DNA of 64,000 nucleotides from CAVPDA01 sp963702495 (GCA_963702495.1 CAVPDA010000014.1:62001-126000), one strand, 5' to 3'. Shown: positions 23,973 through 33,030, numbered from the stretch's first letter. The notes: generated by a model from the sequence alone, not told the origin. Numbers and translations are program-made.

Positions 23973-24001
23973 TTGCAGATTGAAAAATGACGCACTAGAA
24001 T
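23973..24001 (+). promoter_or_regulatory. nrdA promoter (sigma-70 type)
   Basis: TTGCAG (23973-23978) and TAGAAT (23996-24001) with a 17-base spacer make a good -35/-10 pair about 115 bases before the nrdA start. The -10 lies inside the first NrdR box, so repressor binding would block it directly. Confidence 0.65.
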
Positions 24002-24038
24002 TAGTCGCATAACAGATAGGGGACACTACATCTAGTAG
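23992..24038 (+). promoter_or_regulatory. Pair of NrdR boxes
   Basis: Two 16-bp imperfect palindromes are present: GCACTAGAATTAGTCG (23992-24007) and ACACTACATCTAGTAG (24023-24038). Both keep the CACTA...TAGT core of NrdR boxes. Their centres are 31 bases apart, three helical turns, the spacing known for NrdR sites upstream of ribonucleotide reductase genes. Confidence 0.8.
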
Positions 24039-24115
24039 GTAGTCCGGAACGCAGCGGGAGAGGGGGGGTCGTGGCGATCCCGCACAGCCGAACAACAACG
24101 GCAGGAGGCGAGTCG

Positions 24116-26956
24116 ATGCTGGTTGCGAGCGAGGTGGCGAAAGCGAATCCCCTGCCCCCCGATCTTTCCCCTGATACCTCTTCCTCTTCCTCCGCGCTGT
24201 ACTCCCAGTTCCGGGTCATCCGCCGCAACGGCGCCGTCGTCGGTTTCGAGCCTTCCAAGATTTCCATCGCCATGACAAAGGCCTTTCTCGCCGTGAGCGG
24301 CGGGCAGGGGGCGGCGTCGGCGCGCATTCGGGATCTGGTTACCCAGCTCACCCATGTCGTGGTGACGGCTCTCGGGCGCCGCCAGCCCGAGGGCGGCACG
24401 TTCCACATCGAGGACATTCAGGATCAGGTCGAGCTGGCCCTGATGCGGGCCGGCGAGCACGAGGTGGCGCGTGCCTATGTGCTGTACCGGCAGAAGCGCG
24501 CCGAGGAACGGGCGCGGCAGAGACAGCTCAAGGAAACGGCGGAGCCGGTGCTGCATGTCACCGACAACGGCGAGCGCAGGGTGCTGGATCGGAGCGCCCT
24601 GCGGGCTCTGGTGGAGGCCGCCTGCGCCGGTCTGGGCGAGGCGGTAAGTCCGGCGCTCATCCTGGCGGCGACGCTGCGCAACCTCTACGACGGCGTGCCG
24701 ATCGAGGAACTGCGCAAGTCCGCCGTGCTTTCGGCGCGCACGCTGATCGAGAAGGATCCGGCCTACAGTTACGTCACCGCCCGCCTGCTGTTGCATACCA
24801 TCCGGCGCGAGGTGCTGGGCGAGGAGGTGTCCCAGGCGCACATGGCCGGACGTTATGCGGAGTATTTTCCGCAGTTCATCCGCCAGGGCGTGGCCGCGGA
24901 GCTGCTCGATGCGCGGCTCGGCCAGTTCGATCTGGCGCGTCTCGGCTCCGCGCTCGACGCAGCGCGGGATCTGAGGTTCGGCTACCTCGGCCTGCAGACG
25001 CTGTACGACCGCTACTTCCTGCATCTGCAGGAGCGGCGCATCGAATTGCCCCAGGCGTTCTTCATGCGCGTGGCGATGGGGCTGGCACTGAACGAGATCG
25101 AGCGCGAGGCGCGGGCCATCGAGTTCTACCAGGTCCTGTCGAACTTCGATTTCATCAGTTCCACGCCGACCCTGTTCAATTCGGGGACGCAGCGCTCCCA
25201 GCTTTCGAGCTGCTATCTGACGACGGTGTCGGACGATCTCGATGCCATCTTCGAGGCCATCAAGGAGAACGCGCTGCTGGCGAAATTCGCCGGTGGCCTG
25301 GGCAATGACTGGACGCCGGTACGGGCGCTGGGCAGTCACATCAAGGGCACCAACGGCAAGTCGCAGGGCGTCGTGCCCTTCCTCAAGGTGGTGAACGACA
25401 CCGCGCTGGCGGTGAATCAGGGCGGCAAGCGCAAGGGCGCGGTGTGCGCCTATCTCGAAACCTGGCATCTCGATGTCGAGGAGTTCCTCGAACTGCGCAA
25501 GAACACGGGCGACGACCGCCGCCGCACCCACGACATGAACACGGCGAACTGGGTGCCGGATCTGTTCATGAAGCGGGTGATGGAAGGCGCGGAATGGACC
25601 CTGTTCTCGCCGTCCGACGTGCCCGATCTGCACGACAAGTACGGCAGGGCGTTCGAGGAAGCCTATCTCGCCTGCGAAGCGAAGGCTGCGCGGGGCGAGA
25701 TCCGCCTGTGCCGGAAGGTGCCGGCACTGCAGCTGTGGCGCAAGATGCTCACCATGCTGTTCGAGACCGGACATCCCTGGATCACCTTCAAGGATGCCTG
25801 CAACGTCCGCTCGCCGCAGCAGCATGAAGGCGTGGTGCACAGCTCCAACCTGTGCACCGAGATCACCCTCAACACGTCTGCCAGCGAGATCGCGGTGTGC
25901 AACCTGGGTTCGGTGAACCTGGCGGCCCACCTGAAAACTGGCGATGGCCCGGCACGGCTCGACCACGACAAGCTCCTGCGCACGGTGCGCACCGCCATGC
26001 GCATGCTGGACAACGTCATCGACCTCAACTACTACGCCGTGGGCAAGGCGCGCACCGCCAACCTCAAACACCGTCCGGTCGGGCTGGGGATCATGGGTTT
26101 TCAGGACTGCCTGCACGAGCTGCGCCTTCCCTACGCCGGCGACGCGGCGATGGAGTTCGCCGATCGCTCGATGGAGGCGGTGGCCTACTACGCCTACCAG
26201 GCGTCCACCGAGTTGGCGGAAGAGCGGGGCCGTTATTCGTCTTTCCGCGGCAGCCTGTGGGACCGCGGCATCCTGCCGCAGGACACGCTCGACCTGCTGG
26301 CCGAGCAGCGCGGCGGTCACCTCGAAGTCGATCGCTCCGCCGCCATGGACTGGGAAGCGCTGCGCGCGCGCATCCGGCAGCATGGCATGCGCAACTCCAA
26401 CTGCCTGGCGATCGCCCCCACCGCCACCATCGCCAACATCGTCGGCGTGGATGCCAGCATCGAGCCGACCTACCAGAACCTCTTCGTCAAGTCGAACCTG
26501 TCGGGGGAGTTCACGGTGGTGAATGAACACCTGGTGCGCGACCTCAAGCAACTCGGGCTGTGGGACGAGGTGATGGTGGCAGACCTCAAGTACTTCGACG
26601 GCTCGCTTGCCCGCATCGACCGCGTTCCGGCGGAGCTGCGCAGCCTTTACGCTACCGCCTTCGAGATCGAGCCGCGCTGGCTGGTGGAGGCGGCGGCACG
26701 GCGCCAGAAATGGATCGACCAGGCCCAGTCCCTCAATATCTATATGGCGGGGGCGTCCGGCAGGAAGCTCGACGAGACCTACAAGCTGGCCTGGCTGCGG
26801 GGACTGAAGACCACGTACTACCTGCGCACGTTGGGTGCCACCCATGCCGAGAAGTCGACCGGGGATGGCGGTGAGCTGAATGCGGTACCGGCCGAGGGCG
26901 CGGCAGACGCGAAGTTCTGCGCCATCGATGACCCCGAGTGCGAGGCCTGCCAATGA
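24116..26956 (+). CDS. nrdA: Class Ia ribonucleoside-diphosphate reductase, alpha subunit
   Basis: Large catalytic subunit that reduces ribonucleoside diphosphates to deoxy forms. The 946-aa protein has an N-terminal ATP-cone (FRVIRRNGAVVGFEPSKISI near residue 33) and a second cone-like segment near residue 150. The ten-stranded barrel carries the active-site cysteines in QLSSCYLTTVSDDL and NLCTEITLNTS, with CNLGSVNLAAH. The C-terminus is CEACQ, the redox pair reloaded by thioredoxin or glutaredoxin. A GGCAGGAGGCGAG Shine-Dalgarno supports ATG 24116; a GTG at 24071 is less likely. Expression is probably repressed by NrdR through the upstream boxes. Confidence 0.96.
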   Translation: MLVASEVAKANPLPPDLSPDTSSSSSALYSQFRVIRRNGAVVGFEPSKISIAMTKAFLAVSGGQGAASARIRDLVTQLTHVVVTALGRRQPEGGTFHIEDIQDQVELALMRAGEHEVARAYVLYRQKRAEERARQRQLKETAEPVLHVTDNGERRVLDRSALRALVEAACAGLGEAVSPALILAATLRNLYDGVPIEELRKSAVLSARTLIEKDPAYSYVTARLLLHTIRREVLGEEVSQAHMAGRYAEYFPQFIRQGVAAELLDARLGQFDLARLGSALDAARDLRFGYLGLQTLYDRYFLHLQERRIELPQAFFMRVAMGLALNEIEREARAIEFYQVLSNFDFISSTPTLFNSGTQRSQLSSCYLTTVSDDLDAIFEAIKENALLAKFAGGLGNDWTPVRALGSHIKGTNGKSQGVVPFLKVVNDTALAVNQGGKRKGAVCAYLETWHLDVEEFLELRKNTGDDRRRTHDMNTANWVPDLFMKRVMEGAEWTLFSPSDVPDLHDKYGRAFEEAYLACEAKAARGEIRLCRKVPALQLWRKMLTMLFETGHPWITFKDACNVRSPQQHEGVVHSSNLCTEITLNTSASEIAVCNLGSVNLAAHLKTGDGPARLDHDKLLRTVRTAMRMLDNVIDLNYYAVGKARTANLKHRPVGLGIMGFQDCLHELRLPYAGDAAMEFADRSMEAVAYYAYQASTELAEERGRYSSFRGSLWDRGILPQDTLDLLAEQRGGHLEVDRSAAMDWEALRARIRQHGMRNSNCLAIAPTATIANIVGVDASIEPTYQNLFVKSNLSGEFTVVNEHLVRDLKQLGLWDEVMVADLKYFDGSLARIDRVPAELRSLYATAFEIEPRWLVEAAARRQKWIDQAQSLNIYMAGASGRKLDETYKLAWLRGLKTTYYLRTLGATHAEKSTGDGGELNAVPAEGAADAKFCAIDDPECEACQ

Positions 26957-27088
26957 GGCAGCAGCGAGACGCGACGTGAACGGCGGCGAGGTGAGAACGG
27001 ACGCGAAAGCCAGACGCCGCACCCGCCCGGAGCCTCATCCGCGGGATGCTGGAAGGCGTGGCTCGACGAAGGGATGCGAGGAGAGTCG

Positions 27089-28234
27089 ATGCTGAGTTTT
27101 GATGACGACATGCCGCGTCTCTCGGTGCGCGCCGCGGTGCCGGCCTATGCCCCGGCCATTCTTCCGGGAGCGGCGGCGGTCGCGTCGCCCGATCGCGACG
27201 AGGCGATGCCGCCGCTGCGCCGCATTCGGGCCGAAGACAAGCGCATCATCAACGGCAAGACCGACGTGAACCAACTGGTTCCGTTCAAGTACAAATGGGC
27301 CTGGGACAAGTACATCGCCGCCTGCGCCAATCACTGGATGCCGCAGGAGGTCAACATGAGCCGCGACATCGCCCTGTGGAAGGACGCGCGGGGTCTGACC
27401 GACGACGAGCGCCTGATCATCAAGCGCAACCTGGGCTTTTTCGTCACCGCGGATTCCCTCGCGGCGAACAACATCGTGCTCGGGACCTACCGCCAGATCA
27501 CGGCGCCCGAGTGCCGCCAGTATCTGCTGCGCCAGGCTTTCGAGGAAGCGATCCACACCCATGCCTACCAATACATCGTGGAGAGCCTCGGTCTGGATGA
27601 AGGCGAGATCTTCAACGCCTATCATGAAATCGCGAGCATCCGCGACAAGGACGAGTTCCTGGTGCCCTTCATCGACACGTTGACGGACCCGGCCTTCCGA
27701 ACCGGCAGCCAGGAGAGCGATCAGAAACTTCTGAAGAGCCTGATTGTGTTCGCCTGCGTCATGGAGGGGTTGTTCTTCTATGTGGGTTTCGTGCAGATCC
27801 TCGCGCTCGGCCGGCAGAACAAGATGACCGGAGCGGCGGAGCAGTACCAGTACATCCTGCGCGACGAGTCGATGCACTGCAATTTCGGCATCGACCTCAT
27901 CAACCAGATCAAGCTGGAAAACCCGCAACTGTGGACCCCCGCGCTGCGCGAGGAAATCAAGGCACTGATGAAGAATGCGGTCGAACTCGAATATCGCTAT
28001 GCGGAGGACACCATGCCGCGCGGCGTGCTCGGCCTCAACGCGTCGATGTTCAAGGAGTATCTGCGCTTCATCGCCAACCGCCGCTGCCAACAGATCGGAA
28101 TCGATGCGCTCTACCCGGGCGCGGAGAATCCTTTCCCCTGGATGAGCGAGATGATCGATCTGAAGAAGGAGAAAAACTTCTTCGAGACCCGGGTGACGGA
28201 ATACCAGACGGGCGGGGCCTTGTCCTGGGAGTAG
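27089..28234 (+). CDS. nrdB: Class Ia ribonucleoside-diphosphate reductase, beta subunit
   Basis: Small subunit that carries the diiron-tyrosyl radical. The 381-aa protein is longer than the minimal family at its N-terminus (about 50 variable residues). The diiron ligands sit in the helices around EEAIHTHAYQYIVESLG and DESMHCNFGIDLINQIK; ENPFPWMSEMIDL lies near the C-terminus, which carries the tail that binds NrdA. ATG 27089 is preferred because GCGAGGAGAGTCG is a good Shine-Dalgarno; an upstream ATG at 27074 overlaps it. It lies 132 bases after nrdA in the same direction and is probably cotranscribed. Confidence 0.96.
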   Translation: MLSFDDDMPRLSVRAAVPAYAPAILPGAAAVASPDRDEAMPPLRRIRAEDKRIINGKTDVNQLVPFKYKWAWDKYIAACANHWMPQEVNMSRDIALWKDARGLTDDERLIIKRNLGFFVTADSLAANNIVLGTYRQITAPECRQYLLRQAFEEAIHTHAYQYIVESLGLDEGEIFNAYHEIASIRDKDEFLVPFIDTLTDPAFRTGSQESDQKLLKSLIVFACVMEGLFFYVGFVQILALGRQNKMTGAAEQYQYILRDESMHCNFGIDLINQIKLENPQLWTPALREEIKALMKNAVELEYRYAEDTMPRGVLGLNASMFKEYLRFIANRRCQQIGIDALYPGAENPFPWMSEMIDLKKEKNFFETRVTEYQTGGALSWE

Positions 28235-28535
28235 GGAACGATGCTGGAGTTATCGCGTCATCGCGCGGAGTCGCGGTGACGCCGCTGGACGAGATTGACG
28301 GGTTGCCGCGGGCGCGATGGCGCAGCGGATGGCCGCTTACCGAATTTTGCAGCGCGGGGCGACACGCCCTGCAGCCTGTCCTTCCCCTGACCGAGTTCCG
28401 GGGAAGGGACGAGATGAGTCGCGAAGAATTCAGTCCGCGCGGCGCGAGTTGCGCGGGTGAATAGTCCGTGCTTGTTCAGACGGGTTGCAGTTGTTTGTGT
28501 TCATTCCTGTTACTTTGCAGAAGGAGGTAAGCAAG
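28235..28535 (+). other. Gap between nrdB and the histone-like gene
   Basis: No gene is recognised. CCTTCCCC-TGACCGAGTTCC-GGGGAAGG (about 28379-28406) is an inverted repeat that could fold in RNA but has no T-run. A strong Shine-Dalgarno (AAGGAGGTAAGCAAG) ends the gap. Confidence 0.45.
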
Positions 28536-29216
28536 ATGGCTGAGACCAAGAAAACTACCGCCAAGAAACCGGCGGTGAAGAAGGCTGCGGTCAAGAAACC
28601 CGCCGCCAAGACCGCTGCCAAACCCGCAGTGAAGAAGGCTCCGGCGAAGAAGGCACCGGCTGCGAAGAAGCCTGTCGCCAAGAAGCCGGTGGCGAAGAAG
28701 CCCGCGGCCAAACCGGTGGCGAAGAAGGCTGCGGCGGCGAAGAAGCCTGTGGCCAAGAAGCCGGCGGCGAAAAAGCCCGCGGCCAAGCCGGTAGCGAAGA
28801 AGGCTGCGGCGGCGAAGAAGCCTGCGGCCAAGAAGCCCGCCGCCAAACCGGTGGCGAAGAAGGCTGCGGCCAAACCGGTGGCGAAGAAGGCTGCCGCCAA
28901 GCCCGTGGCGAAGAAGGCAGCGGCCAAGCCGGTGGCGAAAAAGGCAGCGGCCAAGCCGGCGGTGAAGAAGGCAGCGCCGGCCAAGAAGCCGATGGCGAAG
29001 AAGGCCCCCGCGGCGAAAGCGCCGGCAGCCAAGGCACCGGCGGTGAAAAAGCCGGCGGTGAAGAAAGTGGCGGCGAAGAAACCCGTCGCCGCTCCGGCTG
29101 CCCCCGCGACGACGGCGACGGCATCTGCGCCTTCGACTGCGGCAACACCGGGATTGAAGTCGTCGCTCAATCCGGCGGCGGCGTGGCCGTTCCCGACCGG
29201 GTCGCGCCCGTCCTAA
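28536..29216 (+). CDS. Histone H1-like, Lys/Ala/Pro-repeat protein (AlgP/HC2 type)
   Basis: A 226-aa highly basic protein made almost wholly of AAKKPAAKPVAKKA-type repeats between about residue 5 and 190, followed by an Ala/Thr/Ser/Pro tail. Such eukaryotic-H1-like proteins bind DNA non-specifically and influence nucleoid structure; in Pseudomonas the relative AlgP affects alginate genes. No folded domain is seen. The ATG at 28536 is chosen from a perfect Shine-Dalgarno; the upstream in-frame residues look non-coding. DNA repeats here are prone to length change by slippage, so repeat number is likely variable between strains. The gene is followed by a strong hairpin. Confidence 0.85.
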   Translation: MAETKKTTAKKPAVKKAAVKKPAAKTAAKPAVKKAPAKKAPAAKKPVAKKPVAKKPAAKPVAKKAAAAKKPVAKKPAAKKPAAKPVAKKAAAAKKPAAKKPAAKPVAKKAAAKPVAKKAAAKPVAKKAAAKPVAKKAAAKPAVKKAAPAKKPMAKKAPAAKAPAAKAPAVKKPAVKKVAAKKPVAAPAAPATTATASAPSTAATPGLKSSLNPAAAWPFPTGSRPS

Positions 29217-29248
29217 GCTGCAGACCGGGACGCGCGGACGGGTTGGTG

Positions 29249-29273
29249 GCGGTGGGCGCATTGCGCCCACCGC
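29249..29273 (+). terminator. Hairpin after the histone-like gene
   Basis: GCGGTGGGCGCA-T-TGCGCCCACCGC, with 12-bp arms, 32 bases after the stop codon. The nearest T-run (CTTTTTATT) is about 15 bases further on, so termination is likely but the geometry is not ideal. Confidence 0.6.
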
Positions 29274-29814
29274 GCCTCCGTCCGCCGTCTTTTTATTGGC
29301 GACGTTAGCTCGCGCAATTGAGTCCTGCCCCCAACTCATTGATCCTGCGGTCTTATCCGCAGTCCTTCCGAGCCTGCCCCGGCCTTGTCGCGGTCCCGAA
29401 AAGGCGCTTGGTGACCGGTCGGAGATCCAAGCCAGGCTTGGGTTTCCGGGCTGATACCCGCTGAGACCGAGTATCGGCGCGGATTTCCGCGCCATTGACT
29501 GGCTTGCTGTTCTCCCGTAGAGTTCGGTCTGCGTCGCAGCGTGGTTCCTTCGTCAGGTCAGATTGCGGTACGGGAACCACGTTAACACAATCCTATATCG
29601 CGATGCGCTTTTGCCAAGCATTTTGGCTGATCGCTGTTGCCAATCTTTGCCGCTCTTTCGTCAGTCCATGATCGGTAGTCGGGCCTGAGCCCGAAACCGG
29701 TCGAGTTGCAGGCGCCTCAAGGCGCTGATCGCAAGCAGTAATCCGAAAAAAGGCCCCCGGGGTACGGCTGTCCTTTTGCTTCGGATACGCGAAGAGAACT
29801 GGAAAGGAGGAAGC
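29274..29814. other. Long intergenic region without a recognised gene
   Basis: About 540 bases with no convincing coding potential on either strand; the only frames are short, rich in Arg/Pro and without start signals. GTGGTTCC (near 29540) and GGGAACCAC (near 29572) form a loose inverted repeat about 40 bases across. The sequence is less GC-rich than its surroundings between 29590 and 29660. It could hold the promoter and a long 5' leader for the transglycosylase gene, or a small RNA, but nothing specific can be named. Confidence 0.4.
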
Positions 29815-30564
29815 ATGTTTTGCAGTTCCCGCATCAAGAAGCTCGCCCTGAACGGCGTTTCCCTCGTCATCCACTTCGCCCATGGCGGATTGCTCGTATT
29901 CGGGATTCTCGTCGCCGTCCTGGCGACCAGCTATTTCACAGGCGCGCTGGCGCCCTATCTCGCGGTCAAGGACGCTAATGCCGCAACCGTCGCGAATGCC
30001 GCGGAGCCGGTGCGTCCCGTGGTCCTCGCCGTCAGCGTCGAGCAGGATGGGGGCGCGATCCAGAATGCGGTTCAGGTCAAGCCACTGCGCCCCGAAATGC
30101 GCGCCGTGGCTGGTTATCTGGCGCGCAAGTATCGGGTTTCCACGATGGCGATGGAGCCCCTGGTGTCGGCCGCGCAATCGGCTGGGGCCGAACTGGGTCT
30201 GGATCCGCTCCTGATCCTGGCGGTCACGGCGGTCGAGTCGCGCTTCAATCCGTTTGCCGAAAGCACCATGGGCGCGCAAGGGTTGATGCAGGTGATACCG
30301 AAATTCCACCAGGACAAGCTGGAGGCCCATGGCACGGACAAGAGCGGGCTCCTGGATCCGGAAATCAACATACGCATCGGCGCCCGGGTTCTGAAGGAGT
30401 CCATCCGCCGGATGGGCAGCATCGAGGCCGGTCTGCAGCAATACAACGGCGCTCCTGGCGATAGCGAAGCGCCGTACGCCAACAAGGTCATGGCTGAGAA
30501 AGCCCGACTGGAGCAGGCGATGCGCCAGCAGGCTTCACGCCGCACGCGCCCCGTCGGTGCATGA
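29815..30564 (+). CDS. Lytic transglycosylase, SLT domain
   Basis: A 249-aa membrane-anchored or exported peptidoglycan lytic transglycosylase of the Slt/MltE fold. A hydrophobic segment at about residues 16-45 anchors or exports it. The SLT domain starts near residue 110: LDPLLILAVTAVESRFNPFA, with the catalytic Glu in VESRFNP, then GAQGLMQVIPKFH and QQYNGAPGDSEAPYANKVM at the end. It would cleave glycan strands in the periplasm to 1,6-anhydro-muropeptides, the substrate type handled by AmpD. A GGAAAGGAGGAAGC Shine-Dalgarno supports this start. Confidence 0.9.
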   Translation: MFCSSRIKKLALNGVSLVIHFAHGGLLVFGILVAVLATSYFTGALAPYLAVKDANAATVANAAEPVRPVVLAVSVEQDGGAIQNAVQVKPLRPEMRAVAGYLARKYRVSTMAMEPLVSAAQSAGAELGLDPLLILAVTAVESRFNPFAESTMGAQGLMQVIPKFHQDKLEAHGTDKSGLLDPEINIRIGARVLKESIRRMGSIEAGLQQYNGAPGDSEAPYANKVMAEKARLEQAMRQQASRRTRPVGA

Positions 30565-30583
30565 CAGGCGTCCGGCGGACCGC

Positions 30584-31039
30584 ATGACCGCGCGTTCTTG
30601 GGTCGTCGCCGCCATCCTCGCCCTGGCCGGGACGTCGCTGGCCGGATTTGCGGCTGAGGGAATCGAGGTCGCGACGGCTTCGGGCAAGTTCGACGAGGTC
30701 AAGGAAAGCGTCACCCTCGCCATCGAAGGGCGGGGCCTGGTCATCAACTCCGTTTCCAAGGTCGGAGAGATGCTCGACCGCACCGGCGCCGATCTTGGCG
30801 CGGCCCGCAAGATCTACGGCAATGCGGAAGTGTTCGAATTCTGCAGTGCCAAAGTGTCGCGCCAGATGATGGAAGCGGCGCCCCAGAACCTCGTCTATTG
30901 TCCCTACACCATCGCGGTCTATACCGTGCCTGGGCAGCCCGGCAAGGTGTTCGTCGCCTATCGCAAGCCGCCGCCCGGCCCGGCCTTCGCGCCGGTCGAG
31001 TCGCTGCTCAAGGAGATCGTCGGCGAGGCGGCGCGCTGA
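30584..31039 (+). CDS. DUF302 domain protein with signal peptide, second family member
   Basis: A protein of about 151 residues with a signal peptide (hydrophobic residues about 6-22, cleavage near AAEG). It is followed by a DUF302-like domain: VKESVTLAIEGRGLVINSVS, a Cys in FEFCSAK, NLVYCPYTIAVYTVPGQPGK and a short C-terminal helix. The paired Cys spaced across two strands resemble those of the DUF302 protein in the trp operon (11427), although overall similarity is low. The ATG at 30584 gives the cleaner signal peptide; a GTG at 30557 overlaps the transglycosylase gene. Function unknown; probably periplasmic. Confidence 0.72.
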   Translation: MTARSWVVAAILALAGTSLAGFAAEGIEVATASGKFDEVKESVTLAIEGRGLVINSVSKVGEMLDRTGADLGAARKIYGNAEVFEFCSAKVSRQMMEAAPQNLVYCPYTIAVYTVPGQPGKVFVAYRKPPPGPAFAPVESLLKEIVGEAAR

Positions 31040-31049
31040 CGCGCAGCTC

Positions 31050-32234
31050 TCAGCCGCGTCCGAGGAGGCGGGCGATCCGCTCCGCCCCCTCTTCCAGTCG
31101 TTCGCGGCTGGTGGTGTAGGCAAAGCGCACATGGCGCTGCGGGGCGTTGGCCCCGAAATCCAGTCCCGGCGTCAGCGCCACGCCCGCCTCCTCGATCAGG
31201 CGGTGGGACAGCGTTCCGCTGTCCATCCCGAACGCACCTATCCCCGCATAGAGGTAGAACGCGCCGCGCGGTTCGGCGCCGATATCGAACCCGATCCGGC
31301 GCAGGGCCGGCAGCAGAAAATCGCGCCGCGCCTCGAACTCGGCCCTGCGCTGCTCCAGTATCGCAATCGTTTCCGGTCGGAATGCCGCCAGGGCTGCGTA
31401 CTGCGCCGGCGTCGAGGGCGAAATGTAGAGGTTCTGCGCCAGCTTCTCGATATCCCGCACGAAGCGTTCCGGCGCGATCAGCCAGCCGAGCCGCCAGCCC
31501 GTCATGCCGAAGTATTTCGAAAAGCTGTTCACGATGAATGCGTCGTCCGCGACCCGGAGCGCGGTTTGCGCCTCGCAGCCGTAGGTCAGGCCGTGGTAGA
31601 TCTCGTCCGCGATCAGGGCGCCGCCGTGCTGGCGAGCCAGTTCGGCCAGCGCTGCGAGGGTGGCACCGGGCATCAGGGTACCGGTGGGATTGGCCGGAGA
31701 CGCCACCATCACGCCCTTGGTGCGGGCGGACCAGGCGGCGCCGACCTGGTCTGCGGCCGGTTGATAATCGCTGGCGGCCGACACCGGCAGCGCCCGCGGC
31801 ACGCCTTCGAAAACGCGCACGAAATGGCGGTTGCAGGGGTAGCCCGGGTCGCCGAGCAGGATTTCGTCGCCGGGGTCGACCAGCACGCCCAGCGCCAGCA
31901 GCAAGGCGCCGGAGGCGCCGGCGGTAACGATCACCCGCTGCGGCGCGATGTTGACGCCGTAGCGCGTGCGGTAAAAGCCGGCAATGGCTTCGCGCAACTG
32001 CGGAATGCCCAACGCGGGCGTGTAATGAACCTGGCCGCCACGCAGGAAGCGGGCCGCGGCTTCCAGGACCGGCTCCGGAGTACCGAAATCGGGCTCACCA
32101 ACCTCCATGTGGATGATCGAACGGCCCTGGGCTTCCAGTTCCCGCGCGCGGGTCAGCAACTCCATGACGTGGAAAGGTGCTATGTCTGCCATGCGGGCGG
32201 CGATCCGCGGCAGCGGGGAAGGCAAGGCGCTCAT
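31050..32234 (-). CDS. PLP-dependent aminotransferase, class I/II
   Basis: A fold-type I aminotransferase of about 394 residues. Key motifs are HMEVGEPDFGTPEPV and YTPALGIPQLREAIA at the N-terminus, VTAGASGALLLAL for the cofactor phosphate cup, SPANPTGTLMP, ADEIYHGLTY, and the PLP-binding lysine in NSFSKYFGMTGWRLGW. This subgroup is often annotated as an aspartate/alanine-type or valine-pyruvate-like aminotransferase; the substrate cannot be read from the sequence. The ATG at 32234 gives MSALPSPLPRIAARM; an ATG at 32276 is possible. A decayed pckG remnant lies just upstream. Confidence 0.88.
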   Translation of the reverse strand: MSALPSPLPRIAARMADIAPFHVMELLTRARELEAQGRSIIHMEVGEPDFGTPEPVLEAAARFLRGGQVHYTPALGIPQLREAIAGFYRTRYGVNIAPQRVIVTAGASGALLLALGVLVDPGDEILLGDPGYPCNRHFVRVFEGVPRALPVSAASDYQPAADQVGAAWSARTKGVMVASPANPTGTLMPGATLAALAELARQHGGALIADEIYHGLTYGCEAQTALRVADDAFIVNSFSKYFGMTGWRLGWLIAPERFVRDIEKLAQNLYISPSTPAQYAALAAFRPETIAILEQRRAEFEARRDFLLPALRRIGFDIGAEPRGAFYLYAGIGAFGMDSGTLSHRLIEEAGVALTPGLDFGANAPQRHVRFAYTTSRERLEEGAERIARLLGRG

Positions 32235-32344
32235 GCGGCCGGGCTTGGAAATGGGGATGGGCGAAGTGTAAACCACGCCCGTGGCGGGTGCCGGCTGCCC
32301 TGCGCGGGATGGCGACCGTCCGCTCGACGACCGCCGCCGGCGGC

Positions 32345-33030
32345 GTGCGTCCGTCCACCAGCGCCCGTTCGAAAAGTTCGCGCTTGAGCATGAACTCGCG
32401 CCGCAGCCGCACCTTCAGCCTCTCGAACAGCTTACCGTGCATGTGAAGCTCGGCACGCCACATCCCGGTATCGACCCGGGTCAGTTGCTGGAACTGCTCG
32501 GGCGTGACCGACTCCAGCCCCGACCAGTCCAGATCCTCGAAGCGCGGCATCCACCCCAGTGCCGTCTGCCGGGCGCTGCCGCGGCCTTGTATCCGATCGG
32601 CCATCCATTTCAGGACCCGCATGCGTTCGCCGAATCCGGGCCACAGGAGGTTGCCCTGCTCGACCAGTTTACGCAGAAGATGCGCGGCGGGTTGTCCACG
32701 ATGTGGCCGATGCGCAGCCGGCGGTTGAAGCAGTCGCCCATGTGGTAGCCGCAGAGCGGCAGCATGGCGAAGGGTTCGTGCCGGGCTTCGCCGATCTTGC
32801 CCGCCGCCGCCGCCGTCGTTTCCGAGCCAAGGGTGGCAGCCATGCAGACGCCGTAATTCCAGTTGAACGCCTCGAACACCAGGGGCACCGTGGTGGAGCG
32901 GCAGCCGCCGAAGATGAAGGCCGAGATCGGCACGCCCTGGGGATCCTGCCGGGCCGGGTCGAGCGACGGGCACTGCTTCGCGGGCGCGGTGAAGCGGGCG
33001 TTGGGGTGCGCTGCCTTGCGCCACGCAGGC
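32345..33030 (-). pseudogene. pckG: GTP-dependent PEP carboxykinase remnant, 3' part only
   Basis: A relic of phosphoenolpyruvate carboxykinase (GTP), the gluconeogenic enzyme of about 600 residues. Only about the last 230 residues can be recognised: HPNARFTAPAKQCPSLDP, GVPISAFIFGGCRSTTVPLV, AATLGSETTAAAAGKIGEAR, FAMLPLCGYHMGDCF and PRIFCVNW. After a frameshift near 32670-32690 follow LLWPGFGERMRVLKWMADR and GMWRAELHMHGKLFERLKVR. The N-terminal half, including the start codon, is missing, and no clean stop is seen before the aminotransferase region. It cannot be functional. A complete copy may exist elsewhere. Confidence 0.88.

Noticed and set aside
24032..27022. 996-codon minus-strand frame opposite nrdA
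   Set aside because: It is antisense to a clear nrdA gene. High GC content removes stop codons from the opposite strand, and the translation is Arg/His/Gly/Gln-rich without domains.
28536..29216. CRISPR array
   Set aside because: The repeats are in-frame, of irregular size, encode protein and have no spacer structure; no cas genes are present.
28476..29495. Antisense frame with Phe/Ala-rich repeats over the histone-like gene
   Set aside because: It is the complement of the Lys/Ala/Pro repeats; the plus strand has a perfect Shine-Dalgarno and a known protein type.
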